A DNA stretch of 64,000 nt from Planctomycetota bacterium (GTDB taxonomy: Bacteria; Planctomycetota; MHYJ01; JACQXL01; JACRIJ01): NCBI GenBank assembly GCA_016220095.1, contig JACRIJ010000031.1, positions 1 through 64,000 on the forward strand, given 5' to 3'. The position numbers were made by a program, and so were the translations under genes. Under the pieces are notes generated by a model. It made no database searches, had not been told where the DNA came from, and worked only from the letters and a program-made list of their open reading frames with translations. Numbering within the stretch: position 1 is the first letter of the stretch; every line of letters begins with the position of its first letter. Positions 37,322 through 47,760 of this stretch are shown one piece after another.

Positions 37322-38372
37322 TCATAGACTCGATCTTTTCTCTTATATACGCTGCCCTTGCCACATCACGTTCGCCGACGGTCAATTCGGCGCTTTTGAG
37401 TTTTTGCAAATGTCCGGGCTGGGTAAAAATGAAAAGTTCATTTACGGTTTTCAGGCTTATATCTTTTATAAGGTCCATTTCTATTCCAAGTCGTACGAGA
37501 GAGAGCAATTCCATGGTTTCCTCAGATGGTATGGTATATGCGCTTTTCAATATGCCTTTAGCGCGGAATACGCGGTCTTTTAACGTTATCTTGTTCTCAA
37601 TAAGCATTCGTTCACGCACGCTTCTTTCAAATTTTACGATTTCCGGTATGATTTTAGTTGCTTCATCAATCATCTGTTCTTCGTTTTTTCCGAGGGCTAC
37701 CTGGTTGGATACCTGGTAAAAATTGCCTGTGGCCTGCGAGCCTTCGCCGTACAGGCCTCTTACGGAATACCTGACATTTTGCAGGGAGTTAAATACTTTT
37801 TCAATTTGTTTTGTAAGCGCGAGCGCCGGAAGGTGCAGTAGCACGGATATGCGCATGCCGGTGCCGGTGTTTGTGGGACAGCAGGTAAGGTACCCGAATT
37901 CCGGCATAAACGCGTAATTCAGGTTCTGGTCCAATGCGTCGTCAATCCTGTCAATTTCCTTCCACGCGTCCTCAAGCCTGAGGCCGGAATGCACGATTTG
38001 CATCCTTATATGGTCTTCTTCATTTATCATAATGCTGACGGCCTCTTCCGCGGATATCGCGACACTGCGCACGCCGATGCCGCCGGCATGTTCCTTGCTG
38101 ATAAGATGCCTTTCAAACAGCACCTGCCTGTCTATCGGGGAAGCTGATTTAAGGTCAACATAAGTAAGCTCTTTTGCAAGGCATGATTTGTCAATGGCAT
38201 CCCTTACGAGATCCGAAATCTCCTCCTTTTGCGCGTCAGTGGCGCGCAATTGGAACGGGAATCCGAAAAGGTTCCTGGCCAGCCGTATCCTTGACGATAT
38301 CACGATGTCGGAATCAGGCCCGGTATTTCTCAGCCACTCGCCCGCGCTGTTCAGGTATTTCTTCGTATCCAT
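37314..38372 (-). CDS. mcsB: Protein-arginine kinase McsB
   Basis: ATP:guanido phosphotransferase motifs: [37 protein letters not shown]-type segment, [18 protein letters not shown]. Confidence 0.95.
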   Translation of the reverse strand: [352 protein letters not shown]

Positions 38373-38373
38373 T

Positions 38374-38862
38374 TTACTTTTTCCCCTTCAGCGCAAAAAG
38401 TTTATCGCGGACTTCGACGGCCTTTTCGTAATTTTCCGCTCTTATGAGGCGGTCAAGCTCTTTTTCCAGCGTCTTGATTTCCCTCAGGCGGTTGATTTCC
38501 GCGGGGGCCTGTCTTGGTATCTTGCCGTGGTGTTCAACGGAACCGTGGAACTTTTCCAGTATTGAAGACACGCCTTCCTTGAAGACCGCGTAGTCGTTCG
38601 CACAGCCGAAACGGCTCTTGTTGCGGAATTCCGAGTAGGTTATCCCGCAGTCGGGGCATTTCAACTTGGAGAATTCCTTGGCCTTTCTGCCGCCGAGCGA
38701 ATTTTCAACCGCGCTGTCAATAAAATTGCCGAGCGCAGCGAACTTCATATTCTTCTGCTGAGCGCATTGCTCGCACAGATGAAGCTCCTTCTTTATATTG
38801 TTCGGAAGCAGTTCGGTTAGATGTATAGTCGCGTTGTTCTTGTTGCAGATTTCACAAAGCAT
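38374..38862 (-). CDS. mcsA: McsA-like activator: Cys-x-x-Cys zinc-binding protein with UvrB/C motif
   Basis: MLCEICNKNNATIHLTE, HLCEQCAQQ, CPDCGITYSEF, C-terminal LIRAENYEKAVEVRDKLFAL. Confidence 0.9.
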   Translation of the reverse strand: MLCEICNKNNATIHLTELLPNNIKKELHLCEQCAQQKNMKFAALGNFIDSAVENSLGGRKAKEFSKLKCPDCGITYSEFRNKSRFGCANDYAVFKEGVSSILEKFHGSVEHHGKIPRQAPAEINRLREIKTLEKELDRLIRAENYEKAVEVRDKLFALKGKK

Positions 38863-38922
38863 AAGTTTCAGCCATAAAATTCCGGTTTGTTTAAAAACAC
38901 ATTCATTCAGCTCATCTGATAA

Positions 38923-38994
38923 TATAATAGTTATTTCATATTCAAAAGTCAAGCAAAAAATTTTTCTTGATTTTGCGCCCGTTTTTGCTATTAT
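38923..38994. promoter_or_regulatory. Divergent promoter region mcsA/ileS
   Basis: + strand TTGATT(38967)-N16-TATTAT(38989); - strand TTGACT (complement 38947-38952)-N18-TATTAT (complement 38923-38928). Confidence 0.6.
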
Positions 38995-39055
38995 ATTCCA
39001 AGTCTTAAAGCCGAAAGAATTGGCAAACAGTGATTTTTTTATTGAAAGAGTGATT

Positions 39056-42000
39056 ATGTATAATCCAGTTGAAAAATTCATAAATTTTCCGAAAATGGAA
39101 CACCGTATCCTTGATTTCTGGAAAGAGCACGATTGTTTTAATAAATTACGCGCCAAAAACAAAGGCAAGCCCAAATGGTCTTTCCAGGACGGCCCTATTA
39201 CGGCCAATAATCCCATGGGCGTGCATCACGCGTGGGGCAGGACCCTTAAGGACCTGTATCAGAGGTACTTCGCGATGACCGGCCACGAATTGCGTTACCA
39301 GAACGGGTTTGACTGTCAGGGGCTGTGGGTGGAGGTTGAGGTTGAAAAGGAACTCGGCCTGAAGTCCAAGACCGATATTGAAAAAATGGGCGTGGAAAAC
39401 TTCGTTGAAAAATGCAAGGAGCGGGTGCGCAAATTCTCCGCCATTCAGACACAGCAGTCCATACGTTTAGGGTACTGGATGGATTGGGATAATTCCTATT
39501 ATACGATGAGCGAAGTCAATAATTACCTTATCTGGCAGTTCCTCAAAAAATGCCATGACCGCAAGTTGGTTTACAAGGGTTTTGACGTCATGCCATGGTG
39601 CATAGAATGCGGGAGCGCGATGAGCCAGCATGAAATCGCCACTGAGGGCTATCGCGACAGGGTGCATGACAGTTTGTTTGTTATTGTGAAACTGCTTGAT
39701 GAAGACGCGTATCTTATGCTATGGACCACCACTCCCTGGACTTTGCCCGCTAATACAGCCGCCGCCGTGAATCCCGCGCAGGATTACGTGAAAGTCAGGT
39801 GGCAGGACAAGAATCTTTATCTGGTCAAGGCGCGTCTGCCGATTTTCGGCAAGGAAAAAGTTGAGGTGTTGGCAGAGCTTAAGGGCGAAAAATTACTCGG
39901 CCGCAAATATCAGGGGCTTTTTGACGAAATCCCCGTTCAGGACGGGGTTGAACACAAAGTTATCGCATGGGAAGAGGTCAGCATCGAAGACGGCACCGGT
40001 ATAGTCCATATAGCGCCCGGCTGCGGACAGGAAGACTTCATGCTTGCCAAACCCAATAATCTCGCGGTTATAGCGCCTCTGGACGAATTCGGCAATTATC
40101 TTTCCAATATGGGCTGGCTGTCGGGCAAAAATGTCCGCGCTGTAGATACGGAGATTTTCGCCGCGTTGAAACAAAAAGGTTTTTTCTGGAAGCGCGATAA
40201 GATAACGCATCGTTATCCGGTATGCTGGCGGCACGGAACCGACCTCGTGTTCCGCCTCGTTGACGAATGGTTTATTTCCATGGACGGCCTGAGGAACGAT
40301 ATCATAGAAGTGACAAAAAAAATAAAGTGGATTCCCGAATGGGGTCTTGACAGGGAAATTGACTGGCTTAAGAACATGCACGATTGGATGATATCCAAGA
40401 AACGTTTCTGGGGCCTGGCGCTTCCCATATACAATTGTGAAAAATGCGGCACTTTTGACGTCATCGGCGGCAAAGAAGAACTTAAACAGCGCGCTGTTGA
40501 GGGTTGGGATAAATTGGAGGGCCATACTCCGCACAGGCCCTGGGTTGATTACGTCAAGATAAAATGCGCGAAATGCGGCTCGCCTGTAAGCCGCATAAAA
40601 GACGTGGGCAATCCCTGGCTTGACGCCGGCATAGTCCCGTATTCCACCATGGGCTATTCCGAAGACCGCAAATACTGGGAACAATGGTTTCCCGCGGATC
40701 TCGTTACGGAATGTTTTCCGGGCCAGTTCCGCAACTGGTTCTATTCGCTTCTCGCGATGTCAACCATAATGGAAAACCGCGAACCCTTTAAGGTGCTTCT
40801 CGGCCACGCGCTCGTTAAGGACGAGAAGGGCAATGACATGCATAAGAGCACGGGTAACGCGATAGCCTTTGACGAAGCGGCTGATAAAATCGGCGCCGAA
40901 GTCATGCGGTATGTGTTTGCCGCGCAAAACCCGGTTTACAACCTTAACTTTGGCTATAATATGGCCAAGGATTACCTGAAAAAACTTCTGACACTCTGGA
41001 ATGTGTATTCGTTTTACGTTACCTACGCGGAAATAGATAAATTCAACCCCGTGAAGGCCAAAGTTCACTATAAGGACAGGAGCGCGCTTGACAGGTGGAT
41101 CCTTTCCAAACTCCAGCTGTTGATTGACGGCGCGCATGAAAATTACCAGTCTTATTCCATATATCTTTTCGTTGAGCAACTGGAAAAATTTATTGATAAC
41201 CTGTCCAATTGGTATTTGAGGCGCAGTCGCAAGAGATTCTGGGGTAGTGAAATGACACAGGATAAAACCTCGGCGTTTCTTACGTTGTATGAAGTATTGC
41301 TGGACCTGACGCGGCTTATGGCGCCTATAACGCCGTTTTTGTCGGAAGAAATTTACCAGAGCATAGTGAAAGCAGTTGACCCTAAGGCGCCTGAAAGCGT
41401 GCACCTCTGCGATTTCCCGGAAATGAATGAGGATTTCATTGATGAACCTCTGGAATTCAGGATTGATACCGTCGTCAAGTACGTCAGCCTCGGCAGGTCC
41501 GCAAGGGCGCAGTCGCAGTTGAAGGTTCGCCAGCCTCTTAAGGAAATCGTCATTAAGGCGTCTTCTGAGGAAAAAGGCGAGATTGAGGAAGTTTTGATTG
41601 CGCACAAAGAAGAACTGCTGGAAGAATTGAATATAAAATCCCTGCGTTTTGCGGATTCATCAAAGGATTTCGCGAAACCTACGGCGAAACTGAACATGCA
41701 GGAGATAGGCGCCAAACACGGCGCATTGACCGGAGAGATATTGAAGGCATTTAATAAGATTGCGCCTGAGGCGTTGCAGGAAAAAATAAATGAGATCGGC
41801 GCCGTGATGGTCAATCTGCCGACACAGCACGTCCAGCTTGTAAAAGAAGACCTGCAATTCGGTTTTGAATCGGTAAGTCCGTATGCGGTTGTCATGGAAA
41901 AGGACGCCATGGTCGCGGTGGATACTACGGTTTCAAAAGAACTTGAGTTGGAAGGCATCGCGAGGGATTTCATCAGGCATATCCAGACGGCGAGGAAGGA

Positions 42001-42208
42001 AGCCGATTTCGACGTGGCTGACCGCATTACACTGGCTTATGAGACCGATGAACCTGTCATAAAGGAAGCTTTAACCAAGTGGAAGGAATTCGTCTGCGCC
42101 GAGACCCTGACCCTTGAACTGCTTGAAAGCGGCTCGGAAAAATTGGTATTCCATAAGACAATAGAATTCCAGGATTACGCGGTGAAAATAGGCATACAGC
42201 GGAAGTAA
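39056..42208 (+). CDS. ileS: Isoleucyl-tRNA synthetase
   Basis: Full-length class I aaRS; WSFQDGPITANNPMGVHHAWGR; NDMHKSTGNAI (KMSKS-loop variant); WFISMD, WYLRRSRKRFWG; ORF extends 5' but ATG 39056 fits the family start. Confidence 0.93.
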   Translation: MYNPVEKFINFPKMEHRILDFWKEHDCFNKLRAKNKGKPKWSFQDGPITANNPMGVHHAWGRTLKDLYQRYFAMTGHELRYQNGFDCQGLWVEVEVEKELGLKSKTDIEKMGVENFVEKCKERVRKFSAIQTQQSIRLGYWMDWDNSYYTMSEVNNYLIWQFLKKCHDRKLVYKGFDVMPWCIECGSAMSQHEIATEGYRDRVHDSLFVIVKLLDEDAYLMLWTTTPWTLPANTAAAVNPAQDYVKVRWQDKNLYLVKARLPIFGKEKVEVLAELKGEKLLGRKYQGLFDEIPVQDGVEHKVIAWEEVSIEDGTGIVHIAPGCGQEDFMLAKPNNLAVIAPLDEFGNYLSNMGWLSGKNVRAVDTEIFAALKQKGFFWKRDKITHRYPVCWRHGTDLVFRLVDEWFISMDGLRNDIIEVTKKIKWIPEWGLDREIDWLKNMHDWMISKKRFWGLALPIYNCEKCGTFDVIGGKEELKQRAVEGWDKLEGHTPHRPWVDYVKIKCAKCGSPVSRIKDVGNPWLDAGIVPYSTMGYSEDRKYWEQWFPADLVTECFPGQFRNWFYSLLAMSTIMENREPFKVLLGHALVKDEKGNDMHKSTGNAIAFDEAADKIGAEVMRYVFAAQNPVYNLNFGYNMAKDYLKKLLTLWNVYSFYVTYAEIDKFNPVKAKVHYKDRSALDRWILSKLQLLIDGAHENYQSYSIYLFVEQLEKFIDNLSNWYLRRSRKRFWGSEMTQDKTSAFLTLYEVLLDLTRLMAPITPFLSEEIYQSIVKAVDPKAPESVHLCDFPEMNEDFIDEPLEFRIDTVVKYVSLGRSARAQSQLKVRQPLKEIVIKASSEEKGEIEEVLIAHKEELLEELNIKSLRFADSSKDFAKPTAKLNMQEIGAKHGALTGEILKAFNKIAPEALQEKINEIGAVMVNLPTQHVQLVKEDLQFGFESVSPYAVVMEKDAMVAVDTTVSKELELEGIARDFIRHIQTARKEADFDVADRITLAYETDEPVIKEALTKWKEFVCAETLTLELLESGSEKLVFHKTIEFQDYAVKIGIQRK

Positions 42209-42485
42209 GACGCGCAGGCGGCAGTAACGTATAACACCTTTCCTGTATCTGTACAGAGCATGGTTTTTCTGTTGACATCTTTAATGCCTCTCTGTATAAT
42301 TTGTTTATTCTTGCACCAGGGCAGGCTTTCGTTGCAGTTTCGTCCTGTATTTGTTTAGTCGTTTTGTCGTCAATTCGTTAAATCCGTTTAATCTGTTGGT
42401 AAGGTAACGTCGTCAGTCTCTTAGAGTTCCTGTTAAAATCGTCGTAAACGTCATGACCGGTTTCTGTTATAGGAGAATTCAAACC

Positions 42486-44105
42486 GTGAAAAAAATGCTT
42501 ATTCTTCCGACTTTCGCCTTAGCGCTTCTCCTTTTGCCGGTTTCTTGCGGCAAAAGCGATGGCTCTTCGTCCGGTATTTCCAGTCCGAAGGCGCCGGAGA
42601 TTGCCGCGCCTGTTCCACAAAAAACCGTTCCCGCAAATCAACAGGCCGCCCCGGACCCTAATCAGAAAACGCCGGAAAAGGAACCGCAAAAGAAACCTGA
42701 ACCGCCAAAGGAATTGTCTCTGGATGAGATCCTGAAATTGCCGGATGACCAGATTAATCTCACAACGGCGCTTCTTCTTATCTCCCGCCAGGAAGGCGAT
42801 CCGTCCAGCCTTGATACTGAAAAATTCGCGGCTATAATAGATGAAATGACTGCCAAACTTTCAGGAATAATCCTGTCTTCCGATACGCCGGAAGAAATTA
42901 AAAACAAAATTACGGATTTTATATATAATCAGCAGGGGTATAAGGCGAGTCGGGATATTGATGACCTGCGCACCACTTTTTTGACTAACGTTCTGCGCAT
43001 GAAAACCGGCAATTGCATAGGCCTTTCCCAGCTGTGGCTTTGCTTCGCGCAGAAGCTTAATCTGCCTGTAACAGCCGTAAATATTCCAAATCATACCTTC
43101 CTGAGATGGAATGATACGAAAGGCAATACTTTCAATATAGAAACCCTTGATATCTTTGACCAGATATCCGGCGCCCATGAATACGGAAAGTCTTTCAGCA
43201 ATGAGGATTTGGTAAAGCTGAAATTTGTCAAGGATAAGGCCATCCAGTCCGGCGCTTATATGAGGCCGTTGTCAAATAAGGCTTTTATTTCATCGGTATT
43301 CTCAAACGTCGGAGCGGGCCAGATTGCGGTATCTAAAATGTCCCGGAGCGGCGACGAATACAGGGGGCTTGTCCAGCGCGGCATCCAGTCGCTTTCAAAG
43401 GCGATAGAGCTTGACCCGAAAAATTTCAACGCGTGGTATAACCGCGCGAGCGTTTACGCGATTTATACTAAGGAATACGAAAGCGCGCAACAGGATTTGA
43501 AAACGGCATTTGAACTGAATCCGGCGCCTATGATTTACGTACTGCAAGGGATAGCTTACGCCGGCATGGATAATTACGACAGCGCGAAAGAGTATGTTAA
43601 AAAGTCCCTGGATGATGAAGAACTGTCACCGGGCAGTAAGGATTTTGCTTTGCAGAAAATGGCCGAGATATACCTTAAAAACGGCGAGATTGAAAAAGGC
43701 CTTGAATTGTGCGCGGAACAAATAAAGCAGGATTATAAAAAATCGTATTTCTATGACATGAAAGCCCGTTTCCTTGTCGCCCGGAATCGTTTAGATGAAG
43801 CGCTTAAGGAGAGCTTTTTTGCGGTGCAGTACGCTGAACAGGAACCTAATCCATACATTACCCGAGGCAGGATATATTTCGGGCAGGGGAAGTTTGATCT
43901 GGCTAAGAACGATCTTATCATGGCAGTAAAACTTAAACCATACTGGGACAATGAGGAGTTTGCGGACGCGCATTATATGCTCGGAAAGATTTATTTGTCG
44001 GAAGGCCGCCCTAAAATAGCCAAGCCGGAATTTACGCGCGCCCTGGATTATAATCCCGCTCATAAAGGCGCCCTGGAAGAAAAAGAAAATTTTAAGGAAA
44101 AATAA
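42486..44105 (+). CDS. Lipoprotein with transglutaminase-like/SirB1 domain and TPRs
   Basis: Lipobox LLPVSCGK; MKTGNCIGLSQLWLCFAQKLNLPVTAVNIPNHTFLRW; TPRs; GTG start. Confidence 0.8.
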   Translation: MKKMLILPTFALALLLLPVSCGKSDGSSSGISSPKAPEIAAPVPQKTVPANQQAAPDPNQKTPEKEPQKKPEPPKELSLDEILKLPDDQINLTTALLLISRQEGDPSSLDTEKFAAIIDEMTAKLSGIILSSDTPEEIKNKITDFIYNQQGYKASRDIDDLRTTFLTNVLRMKTGNCIGLSQLWLCFAQKLNLPVTAVNIPNHTFLRWNDTKGNTFNIETLDIFDQISGAHEYGKSFSNEDLVKLKFVKDKAIQSGAYMRPLSNKAFISSVFSNVGAGQIAVSKMSRSGDEYRGLVQRGIQSLSKAIELDPKNFNAWYNRASVYAIYTKEYESAQQDLKTAFELNPAPMIYVLQGIAYAGMDNYDSAKEYVKKSLDDEELSPGSKDFALQKMAEIYLKNGEIEKGLELCAEQIKQDYKKSYFYDMKARFLVARNRLDEALKESFFAVQYAEQEPNPYITRGRIYFGQGKFDLAKNDLIMAVKLKPYWDNEEFADAHYMLGKIYLSEGRPKIAKPEFTRALDYNPAHKGALEEKENFKEK

Positions 44106-44216
44106 TGCGCGGATGGTAAATGCTTGATAATAGAGGCGGACTTTGACTTTTCCGAGAGACTTTGAGCCGGCAGGGTAATTGTCCCCGTCACTACTGTATA
44201 ACGGAAGAATGATAAA

Positions 44217-44684
44217 ATGAACAGAAACATTGTTTTTTACCTTGTATTGGCATTGCTGATTCTTTCCGTGCTGGAATCAATCTGCGGCACGATAATATTC
44301 ATGAACAGGCAGTTTGCTTCTTCGGAAGTAAGCGAAATTGTTTATGAAGGCGACAGTCCTGTAATTGATTTCTTCCGGAATGCCGACAAGCCCCTTGCAG
44401 CGGCGCACAGGATTTTCATGTATGCCATAATACTCGTCTTTGCCGGCGCGACAGTTGCAGTCGTAAGTCTGCGGAATTCCGTTTCCGTTAATATAAAAGG
44501 CTTTTTTGCACTTCTTGCAGTAATATTTGCGATAAAAATCATCAGCGCATTCCTGATGGATTGGAACGCGTCTTTCGGAACATTGAAACCGCTGATGATT
44601 ATTCATTGTTTTGCGATGCCGGGGGCGTTTATCGTGGCCGCGGTCGCGATTTTGATAATGCTTAAGAAAAACATTCGACAATAG
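44217..44684 (+). CDS. Four-TM hypothetical membrane protein
   Basis: 155-aa ORF with four hydrophobic segments. Confidence 0.6.
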   Translation: MNRNIVFYLVLALLILSVLESICGTIIFMNRQFASSEVSEIVYEGDSPVIDFFRNADKPLAAAHRIFMYAIILVFAGATVAVVSLRNSVSVNIKGFFALLAVIFAIKIISAFLMDWNASFGTLKPLMIIHCFAMPGAFIVAAVAILIMLKKNIRQ

Positions 44685-44889
44685 GTAAAATAGAACAATC
44701 GTTTTTAACCACGAGTGCACGAAGTAAGAATCTCCCTTTTCCTATATACCCTCCCGTCAAGGGATGTGGTATTGCTTCACTGAATTTGTTTCAGTGTTTT
44801 CAGTGCGTTCAGTGGTTAATTATCGTGTTTTTGATTGCGGCAATCCTGCTTTATTCGTTCAGTTGTTCAGTCTATTAGGATTATTCCCT

Positions 44890-47073
44890 GTGAAATCATG
44901 CGAGCATAATACTGGGAATTTCAGGTTCATTTTCGCCTCTGCGATATTGGGTTCCGTGCTGTTATCTTCAGCTGAAATCCTGTATACGATTTTGTTCAGC
45001 CCGACGAATTTCAGCGATGCTTCGCAGAAGGCTTTATATGTCCTTGTAACGCTTGGATTTGCGGTGTTGTACGGCGTTATTTTCGCGGCGTTTTTTTCAA
45101 TTTTGATTAAGGCCGCGGAAAGGATTTCAAAATCCCTTGCGCCGGATACGACGAACGGACGTTTTGCGTTGGCTGTGTTCTGGTTTGCCGTGATAGACGT
45201 GACGCTTACGGTGCTGTTTTACTGGTTTGTGGAATTGCGCGTAATGAAGGTGTATATTGCGGTGAATTTCATGATATTCATGGTTTCGCTGATACTGGTT
45301 TATCCTGTGATGTATAATTTGGGCCTTATTTTCCGGGGCGCGCCGGCGAATATCGGAATTTCCAGGCCGGAGTTTGTCAGCGGCATAATTACAGCTGTAG
45401 TAATGTCGCCGTTCATGCCGTTGATTGCCCTGTTGCGCAAGAAGGGCGCGCCGCTTACATTGCGGATTCCGGCAATACTGGTGCTTTTGGGAACGTGCGT
45501 ATTTTTATTCTGGTTTAATATATTTGAATTTCATACATATGGCCGTTACATCCATATTGTAATTACGGTGATAATGTTTATCTTATCCGAAGCGTTGTTC
45601 TATATTATGTGGCTTGCAGTTGCGCAAAAATCCGTGCTTTTGCAAAGAGCGTTGTACATGGACAAAAAAGCGTTTATTACAGCGGCGTTTCCGGCCGTGG
45701 CAATGATTGTTGGCGCGTTTGCGCTGTTGAATGCCGGAGCTAATGTTAAGTTCGTTGCTTTTGACCGCACGGAAGTGCTGAGGACGGAATTGATGGCAAT
45801 GAACGGCGTGCTGGATTTCGACAATGACGGCTATTCGGTTTTTTGCGGTGACGTTGATGATTGGGATTCGTCAAAGAATCCGTTGCATGGGAATTTTAAC
45901 GGTTTCAGCCATGGTGAACTGCCGATTGCGGAATTAAGAGTAAGGGAGAGGCTTTACGGCAAACTGCCGAACGTAGTCGTAATCAGCATAGACGCCTTGC
46001 GCGCGGACGTAATAGGATGTTACGGGGCAAAAACAGGGATAACGCCTAATATTGACAAATTTGCCGAGGAAAGCACTGTTTACGAAAAGGCTTACAGTCC
46101 GGGCCCGGCCACACCTATAGCGATGCATTCCATAATCAATGGCAGATACAGTTCCCGTCTTCTCAACGCGGAGATTGCCGATGCGAATCCCGTGAAGCTT
46201 TTGCATGAACTTGGATTCAGGCATATAATTTTGCCGTCGGCATCAATAATCGGCGGCATAAACCTGCCTGACGAACCCGGCAGGGAGATAATGCGGATAG
46301 TTGCGGATAAGGGAAACAATTCTTCGGATTCGGTGAGCAGGCAGACCATTGATTACTTGACGTCCGTGCCGGCCGGTGCGGGAGTCTTTTGTTGGACGCA
46401 TTATCTGGACCCGCATTTTGAATTCAAGGAGCACTCCGAGGTAAAGGTGTTCGGAAGTACGATGAGGGAAAAGTATTATAATGAGGTGCTTTATACGGAT
46501 AAATATGTCGGCCAATTGCTGGATTTTTTAAGGGAAAAGGGATATTTTGAGAATTCCATAATAGTATTAACCGCGGACCATGGGACGGAATTATTTGACC
46601 ATTCACGGTACTATCACGGATTCAACCTTTATGAAGAGAGCGTAAGGGTGCCGTTCATAGTGCATTTCCCGGCGGGGATGAAAGAAACATCTGAAAGGGA
46701 TATACCGAAACGCATAGCGGCGCCCGTATCCATAGTGAGCATGTATCCTACGCTTCTATCATGGCTTGGAGGGAAGGCTGATTTTTTAGATGTCAGGCAG
46801 ATGCCGTTAAAGGAACCGGATGCCGGCGATGTTTACGTAGTCTCCGCGTACGGGGATAAATTTTGCATAATTTCCGGAAACAGAAAATTGATATATAATC
46901 GTTCATTTGACGTGTACGAGATGTATGATTTGGCGGCCGACCCCGGCGAGAAGACTAACATTTATGATGTGGAAGGTCATTCATCCGCCATTTTGCAAAA
47001 GCTGTTTGAATTCGTTTACAGGCACAGGGAAATATATAAGGCAAGAGACCCGATGGCGTTTAAGGGAGAATAA
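44890..47073 (+). CDS. Membrane-anchored sulfatase/alkaline-phosphatase-superfamily protein
   Basis: Multi-TM N-terminus; [33 protein letters not shown] start at 44890 preferred because upstream ORF lies in repeats. Confidence 0.85.
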   Translation: MKSCEHNTGNFRFIFASAILGSVLLSSAEILYTILFSPTNFSDASQKALYVLVTLGFAVLYGVIFAAFFSILIKAAERISKSLAPDTTNGRFALAVFWFAVIDVTLTVLFYWFVELRVMKVYIAVNFMIFMVSLILVYPVMYNLGLIFRGAPANIGISRPEFVSGIITAVVMSPFMPLIALLRKKGAPLTLRIPAILVLLGTCVFLFWFNIFEFHTYGRYIHIVITVIMFILSEALFYIMWLAVAQKSVLLQRALYMDKKAFITAAFPAVAMIVGAFALLNAGANVKFVAFDRTEVLRTELMAMNGVLDFDNDGYSVFCGDVDDWDSSKNPLHGNFNGFSHGELPIAELRVRERLYGKLPNVVVISIDALRADVIGCYGAKTGITPNIDKFAEESTVYEKAYSPGPATPIAMHSIINGRYSSRLLNAEIADANPVKLLHELGFRHIILPSASIIGGINLPDEPGREIMRIVADKGNNSSDSVSRQTIDYLTSVPAGAGVFCWTHYLDPHFEFKEHSEVKVFGSTMREKYYNEVLYTDKYVGQLLDFLREKGYFENSIIVLTADHGTELFDHSRYYHGFNLYEESVRVPFIVHFPAGMKETSERDIPKRIAAPVSIVSMYPTLLSWLGGKADFLDVRQMPLKEPDAGDVYVVSAYGDKFCIISGNRKLIYNRSFDVYEMYDLAADPGEKTNIYDVEGHSSAILQKLFEFVYRHREIYKARDPMAFKGE

Positions 47074-47199
47074 TAGCTGGGCGTATTCGGTTAAGTTTTC
47101 CTGTATATCAGGGGCTTTATTATCGTGGCTTTTGGCCTGCGTGTTTTTCGGGGGAAGGAAAGATGCGTTTTAGCGGGTTGCTTGGGCATAAATAAATGC

Positions 47200-47230
47200 T
47201 TGACACAATGTTCACTATTTAGTGAACATT
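47200..47230 (+). promoter_or_regulatory. -35 box plus 24-bp operator-like palindrome
   Basis: TTGACA at 47200-47205; AATGTTCACTA-TT-TAGTGAACATT (11-bp perfect arms) at 47207-47230. Confidence 0.6.
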
Positions 47231-47316
47231 ACAAGACAGGCAGGTTGTGAAAATATATTCAACGCTAAAGCTGAGCCGCATGTTAATTAGGCCAAATTCT
47301 TACGCGGTAAGGAATT

Positions 47317-47402
47317 TGGGCGAGGAGGGAGTTGAACCCTCACGGCCCTTACGAGCCAAAGGATTTTAAATCCTTCGCGAATGCCAGTTCCGCCACTCGC
47401 CC
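47317..47402 (-). tRNA. tRNA-Leu(UAA), CCA not encoded
   Basis: GGGCGAG/CTCGCCC acceptor; anticodon arm AAGGA-TTTAAAA-TCCTT; long variable arm; GGTTCAACTCC. Confidence 0.93.
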
Positions 47403-47410
47403 TGATCAAC

Positions 47411-47466
47411 AAGAATGAAGAAGGAAAAATGAAGAACGGACGTAACGAAGCTCTGTGTCCAGTGTC
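47411..47466. repeat. Degenerate heptanucleotide array
   Basis: AAGAATG AAGAAGG AAAAATG AAGAACG GACGTAA CGAAGCT CTGTGTC CAGTGTC. Confidence 0.6.
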
Positions 47467-47760
47467 CATTATTAGCATTTATCCTTAATTAATTATACAT
47501 TTCAAGGGAAAAACTTCAAGACAAATTGCAAATCTTCGTGTTCTTCGTGGTAAAAATTGCCGTCGTTTTGGTTGCGGCTATGCTGTTTTATTGTCTAAGT
47601 CCTTAACTTTCTTGTAAAAACATAGATGTGAATAGCCGTTCGTAAACGCGCCGTTATTTACATCGGATATACAGGATACGCTGGACATTTTTTGCCACGA
47701 AGGCTCAAAGACACGAGGGACGCAATGTCGCAAATTCATCAATGCTGTTCAAATCCTCCA

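Noticed and set aside
38374-39216. 280-aa version of the McsA ORF
   Set aside because: First ~118 aa overlap the divergent promoter region and the 5' end of ileS; MLCEICNK at 38862 is the family start.
39893-41605. Long antisense ORFs (263 and 281 aa) opposite ileS
   Set aside because: Fully inside a well-supported conserved gene; no recognisable domain; typical of codon-bias-driven antisense openness.
44764-44889. N-terminal extension of the sulfatase ORF
   Set aside because: Lies in the period-9 TTCAGTG repeat tract; GTG at 44890 gives a more plausible membrane-protein start.
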